Of a stretch of 10,915 nucleotides of DNA, positions 5,270 through 10,915 are shown piece by piece. How positions within the stretch are numbered: the stretch's first letter is position 1; the number at the start of each line of letters is the position of its first letter. The notes beneath the pieces are model-generated. The model saw nothing but the letters and a program-made list of their open reading frames with translations. It was not told the origin of the DNA and ran no database searches. Source of the DNA: SVTX01 sp051867975 (lineage in GTDB: Bacteria; Bacillota; Clostridia; Oscillospirales; CAG-272); the NCBI GenBank assembly GCA_051867975.1, contig JBJDZM010000049.1, positions 1 through 10,915 of the forward strand, written 5' to 3'. The translations under genes were made by a program, and so were the position numbers.

Positions 5270-7252
5270 ATGAGTTACAAAATTTTTGAGTACGATAAAT
5301 ATCTTTTGCCGTTTGAAGGTGACATAAATCTCAGAATGAATAATTACCGTAACAAGCTCTCCGAGCTACTTGGAGAGGGTGAGACGCTTTCTTCATTTGC
5401 AAACGGACACAAGTATTTCGGATTTCACAGGACAGAGTCGGGCTGGGTGTACCGCGAGTGGGCGCCTGCCGCGGACAGAATGTATCTCACGGGAGATATG
5501 GTCGGCTGGAACATGACCGCACTGCCCATGAATCGAATCAATAACGGAGTTTTTGAAATTTATCTTGAAGGGGAACATGCTCTTTGGCACGGTTGCCACG
5601 TTCAGGCGATAGTTGAAAAGAACGGCAGTCTTTTGCGCCGTGTTCCGAGTTATATCAATCGTGTGGAACAGGATTCAAACACGTACATTTGGTGCGGAGT
5701 TATAGTGGACGAGCCTGAATACAAATGGCAGAAAAAGAATTTTATACCCAAAAAGGATCTATTTATCTACGAGTGCCACATCGGCATGGCGCAGGAAAGA
5801 GAGGGCATTGGCTCCTTCAATGAGTTCCGAGAAAACATTCTGCCGAGAATAAAGTCGCTCGGTTACAACACGATACAGATTATGGCTATAATGGAGCATC
5901 CCTATTACGCCTCGTTTGGCTATCAGGTTGCATCGTTTTTCGCAGCGTCCTCAAGATACGGCACGCCTTACGAACTTAAAATGCTCATAGATGAGGCTCA
6001 CAAGCTCGGTATTGCCGTGCTTCTTGACCTTGTTCATTCGCATGCGGTCGGAAACGAGGGCGACGGACTTAACATGTTCGACGGCACGGTCTACCAATAT
6101 TTCCACGAGGGGGGCAGAGGCAACCATAGTGCGTGGGGAACAAAGCTCTTCGATTACAACAAAAACGAGGTCATTCATTTTCTCCTGTCCAATCTCAAAT
6201 ATTGGCTTGAGGAATTTCACTTTGACGGATTCCGTTTCGACGGTGTGACAAGCATGATATATCATGACCATGGACTCGGAACTGCGTTTACCGACTACTC
6301 AAAATATTTCTCGCTCAACACCGACACGGAGGCAATAACCTATCTCCAGCTTGCAAACAAGCTGATAAGAGAGGTCAATCCGAGGGCGATAACGATTGCC
6401 GAGGACATGTCAGCTATGCCCGGAATGTGCCTGCCTATTGAGGATGGTGGTATCGGATTTGATTACAGGCTTGCGATGGGTATTCCCGACCTTTGGGTGA
6501 GATATATCAAGGAGAGACGCGACGAGGATTGGAATGTATGGCAGATATGGGCAGAGCTTACCTCGCGCCGCCCCGGAGAGAAGTATATAGGATATGCCGA
6601 GTCGCACGACCAGGCGCTTGTCGGAGACAAGACGATTATTTTCCGCCTTTGTGACAGCGAGATGTATTGGAGCATGTCTAAGGACAGCCACAGCGATATT
6701 ATCGAGCGCGGTATTGCTCTTCACAAGATGATAAGGCTGGTTTCGCTCGCTTTAGGCGGTGAGGGATATCTCAACTTTATGGGCAACGAATTCGGACACC
6801 CCGAGTGGATAGATTTTCCGCGTGAGGGCAACGGTTGGAGTTATTTCTACTGCCGCCGTCAGTGGCATCTTGTCGATGACGAGCATCTCAGATACAGAGA
6901 CTTAAATGAATTTGACCGCGCGATGATAGGTCTTGCCACCGAGAAAAAGATATTCAGGCGTGCGCCTCGCGTGCTTATGATGGACGAAGGAAGGCAGATA
7001 ATGAACTTTGAGCGTTCGGGCGTGACCTTTGTATTTAACTTTAATCCGACGGGATATTTCGAAGGATACAGGATCAAAGTGCCTAAGGGCGGCAAGTACA
7101 AGGTCATTCTGTCTACTGATGACAGGGCTTTTGGTGGCTGGGACAGAATATCGACGGAATATATCTACGAGGCACAAAAGGTGGGAAAGGATTGGGAATT
7201 CCCAATCTATCTGCCTGCGAGAACGGCGATGTGCCTTGTAAAGATAGACTGA
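5270..7252 (+). CDS. glgB: 1,4-alpha-glucan branching enzyme, eukaryote-like GH13_8 type
   Basis: Cytosolic enzyme that makes alpha-1,6 branches in glycogen, 660 residues from this start. A CBM48-like domain (about 50-140, WVYREWAPAA near 59) precedes the GH13 barrel. Catalytic residues, numbered from 5270, are the nucleophile D324 in DGFRFDGVTSM, the acid/base E378 in IAEDMSAMPG and D447 in ESHDQALVGDK; VHSHAV near 256 is also present. Blocks such as AIMEHPYYASFGY and NEFGHPEWIDFPREGN match plant, animal and yeast branching enzymes more than E. coli GlgB. An in-frame ATG at 5249 would give 667 residues, but its SD-like AAAAGG (5235-5240) lies before the expected transcription start, so I prefer 5270, which has GAAAGAGAG at 5255-5263. 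No other glycogen gene is in the window. It looks monocistronic, with its own promoter and terminator. Confidence 0.96.
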   Translation: MSYKIFEYDKYLLPFEGDINLRMNNYRNKLSELLGEGETLSSFANGHKYFGFHRTESGWVYREWAPAADRMYLTGDMVGWNMTALPMNRINNGVFEIYLEGEHALWHGCHVQAIVEKNGSLLRRVPSYINRVEQDSNTYIWCGVIVDEPEYKWQKKNFIPKKDLFIYECHIGMAQEREGIGSFNEFRENILPRIKSLGYNTIQIMAIMEHPYYASFGYQVASFFAASSRYGTPYELKMLIDEAHKLGIAVLLDLVHSHAVGNEGDGLNMFDGTVYQYFHEGGRGNHSAWGTKLFDYNKNEVIHFLLSNLKYWLEEFHFDGFRFDGVTSMIYHDHGLGTAFTDYSKYFSLNTDTEAITYLQLANKLIREVNPRAITIAEDMSAMPGMCLPIEDGGIGFDYRLAMGIPDLWVRYIKERRDEDWNVWQIWAELTSRRPGEKYIGYAESHDQALVGDKTIIFRLCDSEMYWSMSKDSHSDIIERGIALHKMIRLVSLALGGEGYLNFMGNEFGHPEWIDFPREGNGWSYFYCRRQWHLVDDEHLRYRDLNEFDRAMIGLATEKKIFRRAPRVLMMDEGRQIMNFERSGVTFVFNFNPTGYFEGYRIKVPKGGKYKVILSTDDRAFGGWDRISTEYIYEAQKVGKDWEFPIYLPARTAMCLVKID

Positions 7253-7267
7253 AAAATAATTTATATA

Positions 7268-7302
7268 AACAAAAAGGGCTTCGCGGTGAAGCCCCTTTTG
7301 TT
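7268..7302. terminator. Shared bidirectional terminator
   Basis: Fifteen-position stem (7268-7282 and 7288-7302) with a single A-C mismatch and loop GCGGT. It has a U-rich end in both directions (CCCCTTTTGTT on plus, CCCTTTTTGTTT on minus). It lies in the 58-nt convergent gap between the branching enzyme and the beta-helix gene and can serve both. Confidence 0.88.
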
Positions 7303-7310
7303 ATGAAAGA

Positions 7311-9995
7311 TCATTCTTTGAATATCTTTTCGCCATTTTCGGTTACGTCGCTGCCGAAGATGTTTTTGTATTGACCGACTTTAATAAGTTCTTTCTTATC
7401 TGCTCCTTCTCTTGAGTATACATTATCGGAAATGTCGATGTTGACAGCACCTTCGATAAGAATGTCAGCCTTGAACTCTTTGTCCTTGCATGAAGAACCG
7501 AAATCGTTGTTTCTGATAGTCACGCCCTTTGCGGAGTTTACATAGACTGCGTAATCGGTGGTTCGGTTCTTTATCACGTTGCCTTCAATCAAGATGTTCT
7601 TGTAGAGCAGGTAATCCTCGTCGGTCGATGAGCCGAGACCTTTAATTGATATCGGAGCATGGAGCTGAAGTTCCGGATTGAAATATCCCGTGTGGTCAAA
7701 GACGTTATTGCGGACGGTCATATTCTCGGTAACGCCCGACTCTCCCCAATATATTTCGTAAAGAATAGCCGCGCAGGACATACCGATATTCTCAAAGGTA
7801 CAGTTTTCAATAACTCCTTCGCTTGCCTTGATGAGAAGGCCGCGTGAGCGGATATTTCTTACCACGGTGTTGTCGAAGATAAATCCGTTTGACGCAAGAG
7901 ACATATTGTCTACCATGACCTTATCACCGGGTTTATCATCGGGTGTGTTTTTAGAGAGGTCATAGCCCTCAAGAGCGGCAAAGTTTACCGCGTCCGTGGC
8001 AATCTTCAAAGAATACGTCTTGTATTCCGTACCGTATTCGGGCGCAATTTCGTTTTTCTCGAAAACGCTGTCGGTAAGCGCGGGAGTGTCGCAAACGAGC
8101 TGTCCGCCCGAGTTGTAAACGTATACGCGGTGTCCCTTCTTGAAGGGTGAGCAGTAGCCGTCGCACAGATGCTCCTTAAAATTCTCTCCGCCTCTGACCC
8201 GATAAAAATGCATAGGCTGCATGCCTTTGTATATAAGCGTTGACGTACCGTCCTTGTTGTCGGTAATCGAAGCAAGACGTGCGTGAGTGTGGTTTTGGTT
8301 AGTTCCGTCGTCGCACATGTTCTCAAAGAGACACGAGTGCACTACCGCGCCTTGACCGCATCTCATCGTGTGAGTTGCATCGACTGAGCCTATGCGGCAT
8401 GGCGAGCCGCGGAAACGACCGAGCTCATCAACCGAGAGGTCGAAGGATATGCCGTATTTTTCTTCGTAAGCGCGGTATCTGTTATATGTTTCTTCATCGA
8501 TTACCTCGCCTGTCCTCGACGTGTTGAGAACGCGGAAATAATGGGTTGCTGTAAGGTTGTTGCTCTCTGTCCATGCAAATCCGCCTGCGTTTCCGTACAT
8601 TGTGAAATCGTAGAACTTTATGTTCGCACACTCGGAGATATAGACGGTTGGTCCGCCGTTTCTTTCACGGCAGTGGAGAACGTCGCCCACGCGGAGATTT
8701 TGATATGGCGCCACCGAAACTTCCATGATTCGCGTTCCGTCAGGCTCGGTGGGATACACATTTCCAAAAAACATATCGCAGTAAGCGTAGAAATCGCGGT
8801 GAGGGCTGCCAAAGTGCGAGAAAAGGTCGGGATTGGAGTTTGCAAAATCATCGACAAGACCTGCGCCTGTGATGACTCGTATCAATCCTCGATTTCCGGA
8901 TTCATTAATGCCTTCGAGTGCGACGATGTAGACCTGACCGCAGGATTGCTGCTTATAGGCGACAAACATTCCCTTTACGGTGATGTTTTCAGCCTTTATG
9001 AAATGCATGTGAGAACGGACACCCTCTTGACGCTCGGCATATACTCCGTATGCGTAGATCACGGTGTCTGACGATTCCTTGTCAAAGGACATACGCTCAT
9101 CAGAGCAATACGCGCCGGGTGCGATGATTATTATGTCGTCCTCGTGCGCACTCTGCATGACGTAGTTCGGAAGGGTAAGCTCCTCGTCAAGCTCGGGGTC
9201 ACGTATCGTTTTCTTGCGCTCCATGCCGACAAAGAGGTCTTTATCGACGTGTGGAAGCAAATTTTCATCGGCACCGTGGGGAAGACGCGCGTTTATATCG
9301 ACGAGAGTGTCGCCGTTTACGTTTTCGTTGCCTTCCGATGTGACGTCACCGAAATCGTTGATGTCGGCGATTAGATGGTTATTATCGCAAAGGGAAAGAG
9401 TATTTTTGACGGAGTTTTCAATCACGTAAAGCGCATGGCATCCGTCGGCGGAGATGTTTTCAGCCCTGTTTTTGACTACCGCGGTGTTTCTCATGCCCGA
9501 GAGATGAATGCCGGTGCCGATTGTGAGCGCTACAAGGCAGTTTTCGCCCTCTCCGAGTACGATATCACCCGAAAGAGTGCAGGATCTTATTTCGACGTTA
9601 TCCGCACGGGACGAGATTGCTATACCTTCACCTTCAAACGTGCAGTCACGTACAAACAGACGGTTTTCGGAACTGTCAGCAAGTCCTTCGCCCGAAAACT
9701 TTACCGTCGAGCGGAGAAGCGCAAAGCTATTTGCATGAACCAATATCCGTCCATTAACAATACAGTTTTCAACAACCGTACCCACAGCGGAGGCATTTAC
9801 GGTTATCGAGCCGTTTACGCAGAGGTTTGAAATTTTTATAGGCGTATTCAAGACGATATCGCCGGACACGGATGTTCCCTGTGCGTCCCACTCGGGAGAA
9901 GAGAGCATATCAAGGAGGGCATCTTGTGATATCTGCCGTTCCGTTTTCATGACGGGTGTATTTGCACGCGACCCGCACACAACCCTTTTTTTCAT
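7311..9995 (-). CDS. Right-handed parallel beta-helix protein, GH110-like, cytosolic
   Basis: Large protein of 894 residues built of short beta-helix turns (many V-x-N-C/I-x-x-N type rungs, for example VVENCIVNGRILV near the start and VIENCTFENIG near the end). In the middle, D539-A-T-H leads to a C-x-G and then C-L-F-E-N-M-C-D562-D563-G-T-N. This resembles the DATH...DD-x-x-N cluster of GH110 alpha-galactosidases, and the 23/24-residue spacing fits the aspartate trio I recall from that family. A glycosidase acting on galactose-type sugars is therefore likely but not proven; other polysaccharide-active beta-helix families remain possible. No signal peptide or membrane segment is evident: the N-terminus MKKRVVCGSRANTPV is not hydrophobic enough. 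The start is set by AAGGAG (10005-10010); M16 has no SD. An extra N-terminal beta-helix (about 40-250) precedes the GH110-like part. Confidence 0.8.
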   Translation of the reverse strand: MKKRVVCGSRANTPVMKTERQISQDALLDMLSSPEWDAQGTSVSGDIVLNTPIKISNLCVNGSITVNASAVGTVVENCIVNGRILVHANSFALLRSTVKFSGEGLADSSENRLFVRDCTFEGEGIAISSRADNVEIRSCTLSGDIVLGEGENCLVALTIGTGIHLSGMRNTAVVKNRAENISADGCHALYVIENSVKNTLSLCDNNHLIADINDFGDVTSEGNENVNGDTLVDINARLPHGADENLLPHVDKDLFVGMERKKTIRDPELDEELTLPNYVMQSAHEDDIIIIAPGAYCSDERMSFDKESSDTVIYAYGVYAERQEGVRSHMHFIKAENITVKGMFVAYKQQSCGQVYIVALEGINESGNRGLIRVITGAGLVDDFANSNPDLFSHFGSPHRDFYAYCDMFFGNVYPTEPDGTRIMEVSVAPYQNLRVGDVLHCRERNGGPTVYISECANIKFYDFTMYGNAGGFAWTESNNLTATHYFRVLNTSRTGEVIDEETYNRYRAYEEKYGISFDLSVDELGRFRGSPCRIGSVDATHTMRCGQGAVVHSCLFENMCDDGTNQNHTHARLASITDNKDGTSTLIYKGMQPMHFYRVRGGENFKEHLCDGYCSPFKKGHRVYVYNSGGQLVCDTPALTDSVFEKNEIAPEYGTEYKTYSLKIATDAVNFAALEGYDLSKNTPDDKPGDKVMVDNMSLASNGFIFDNTVVRNIRSRGLLIKASEGVIENCTFENIGMSCAAILYEIYWGESGVTENMTVRNNVFDHTGYFNPELQLHAPISIKGLGSSTDEDYLLYKNILIEGNVIKNRTTDYAVYVNSAKGVTIRNNDFGSSCKDKEFKADILIEGAVNIDISDNVYSREGADKKELIKVGQYKNIFGSDVTENGEKIFKE

Positions 9996-10059
9996 AACTA
10001 AATTCTCCTTATTCTACATAAGATTTTCACGCTTATACCCGGAGGTATTATGCGACATA

Positions 10060-10088
10060 ATTTTACCAGATTTTGTCAGCTTAAACAA
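10060..10088 (-). promoter_or_regulatory. Promoter of the beta-helix gene
   Basis: On the minus strand TTGTTT (10083-10088), 17 nt, TAAAAT (10060-10065) with extended -10 TGG, the same -10 form as the branching enzyme promoter. Start expected near 10053, about 58 nt before the ATG. A small ATACC/GGTAT dyad (10035-10048) lies in the leader. Confidence 0.68.
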
Positions 10089-10102
10089 TTGACAATATTG
10101 CC

Positions 10103-10124
10103 AAAAAATACAAATCTTTTTGTA
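10103..10124 (-). terminator. Weak AT-rich terminator after the MATE gene
   Basis: On the minus strand TACAAA/TTTGTA (6 bp, loop 10115-10118) is followed by six U residues (10103-10108). The stem is short and AT-rich, so termination may be partial; it lies 48 nt after the transporter stop and before the next promoter. Confidence 0.45.
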
Positions 10125-10171
10125 CATATTCGACAATAGCATGTCAGTAACTCGGTACAATCAAAATGCTT

Positions 10172-10915
10172 TTATGCGTTGCTTTGAGAAAGTGAGGCTT
10201 TTTTGTCAAACCCGTGTATCCAATCCGAGCATTTGTAGTATATGAGATATATAACGGAGCTTATCGACCACGTGATGGGATATGCCCAATAGATTAGTCT
10301 GATGTCACCGAAGAAGACCATGACGGCTTGAATATAGATTATGCGGAACGCGCACCAGACCGAGAGCATGACCACCATCGGTACGAACGCCTTGCCTGCA
10401 CCTCGGCAGACTGCGGCAACCGAATGTGAGAAGGCGAGCAGGCAATAGAAGAGTGAGGCGGTGCGAGCCTGTGTGACGCCGAGCCTTATTACCTCGGGAT
10501 TTGGGTCGAACATGCCGATAAGATGGGGAGCGGCGAAGAAGATCAACACTCCGATAAGCTCTGCCATAAGCGTTGCAGTGATTATGCCGAATCGCGCGCC
10601 CTTCTTCGCGCGCTCATATTCCTTTGCGCCGAGATTCTGACTTATGAACGTGCTTGTTGCCATGTTAAAGCTGGTTATGGGGAGAAATGCGAAGCCCTCG
10701 ACCTTTGCGTGGGTGCCGTATGCGGCGGTGGCGTATTTTCCGAACGAATTTATCTGCGTTTGCACTATGACGTTTGCAAAGGCGATGACCGAATTTTGCA
10801 CGCCGCTCGGCATACCATATTTTATTATCTCAATAAGCATATCCTTGTGGAATGCGAGTTTTTTCAGTTCAACCGAGAAAATATTGCCTTTTTTGCAAAG
10901 ATATATCATGCAGAG
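10172..10915 (-). CDS. MATE-family efflux transporter (partial, C-terminal 247 residues)
   Basis: Membrane antiporter of the multidrug and toxin extrusion superfamily, exporting solutes in exchange for Na+ or H+. The reading frame stays open to the right edge, so the N-terminal half of a roughly 450-residue protein is missing. The visible part holds about six hydrophobic segments, the C-terminal bundle. Family marks are YGMPSGVQNSVIAFANVIVQ, the loop STFISQNLGAKEYERAKKG and AAVCRGAGKAFVPM, followed by a short charged tail (DWIHGFDKKASLSQSNA). The Met at 10907-10909 is internal, since two more codons in frame precede it. The substrate cannot be told. It is on the same strand as the beta-helix gene, but a 176-nt gap with a separate promoter and a possible terminator argues against strict co-transcription. 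Confidence 0.93.
   Translation of the reverse strand, partial: LCMIYLCKKGNIFSVELKKLAFHKDMLIEIIKYGMPSGVQNSVIAFANVIVQTQINSFGKYATAAYGTHAKVEGFAFLPITSFNMATSTFISQNLGAKEYERAKKGARFGIITATLMAELIGVLIFFAAPHLIGMFDPNPEVIRLGVTQARTASLFYCLLAFSHSVAAVCRGAGKAFVPMVVMLSVWCAFRIIYIQAVMVFFGDIRLIYWAYPITWSISSVIYLIYYKCSDWIHGFDKKASLSQSNA

Noticed and set aside
7190..7207. 18-bp perfect palindrome GATTGGGAATTCCCAATC within the branching enzyme gene
   Set aside because: It encodes the conserved end of the enzyme (DWEFPI region) and lies well inside the coding sequence; roughly a few percent chance in a window of this size, so coincidence is adequate.
8541..9071. 176-codon plus-strand frame inside the beta-helix gene
   Set aside because: Opposite-strand shadow of the beta-helix coding sequence, with no domain and no RBS.
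10035..10048. ATACC/GGTAT dyad in the leader of the beta-helix gene as a regulator site
   Set aside because: Only 5 bp per arm; too weak to call as an operator.
10089..10117. Plus-strand promoter starting at TTGACA 10089-10094
   Set aside because: No acceptable -10 at 16-18 nt and no plus-strand gene downstream.

Overview
The window looks like a chromosomal segment of an anaerobic low-to-mid GC Firmicute of the Clostridia type, probably a gut organism. The evidence is consensus TTGACA/TAAAAT promoters, strong AGGAGG-type ribosome binding sites, a T-box riboswitch, U-tailed terminators and clostridial-type enzymes. No rRNA, tRNA, IS element, CRISPR array or phage gene is visible, so I cannot name a genus.

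Layout. (1) 1-850, minus strand: the 5' part of a TrpB2-type tryptophan synthase beta chain. Its long leader starts at a perfect sigma-A promoter and holds a tryptophan-specific T-box (specifier UGG at 756-758), then a second terminator hairpin, then a 15-codon leader peptide with one Trp codon. (2) 890-1112: AT-rich divergent promoter region. (3) 1113-5115, plus strand: a probable three-gene operon. It encodes an Old Yellow Enzyme/2,4-dienoyl-CoA reductase-like flavin-FeS reductase, then the large and small subunits of a split aconitase X-type dehydratase. A gap of about 210 nt rich in palindromes separates the first two genes, and a strong terminator at 5149-5179 ends the unit. (4) 5206-7302, plus strand: a stand-alone glycogen branching enzyme of the eukaryote-like GH13_8 type with its own promoter and a convergent terminator. 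(5) 7311-10088, minus strand: an 894-residue right-handed beta-helix protein with a GH110-like aspartate cluster and no signal peptide. (6) 10172-10915, minus strand: the C-terminal half of a MATE-family transporter.

How the genes may work together. The tryptophan locus is a self-contained unit: uncharged tRNA-Trp should switch on a TrpB2 enzyme, which could make tryptophan from indole and serine. The reductase plus aconitase X pair is the most intriguing part. A hydro-lyase beside an ene-reductase suggests a module that removes a hydroxyl group by dehydration and then reduction, but the substrate cannot be read from the sequence. The branching enzyme belongs to glycogen storage, and the beta-helix protein may act on intracellular sugars.

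Best leads: the OYE-AcnX operon, the leader with two terminators whose arms are mutually complementary plus a Trp-containing peptide, and the cytosolic GH110-like protein.
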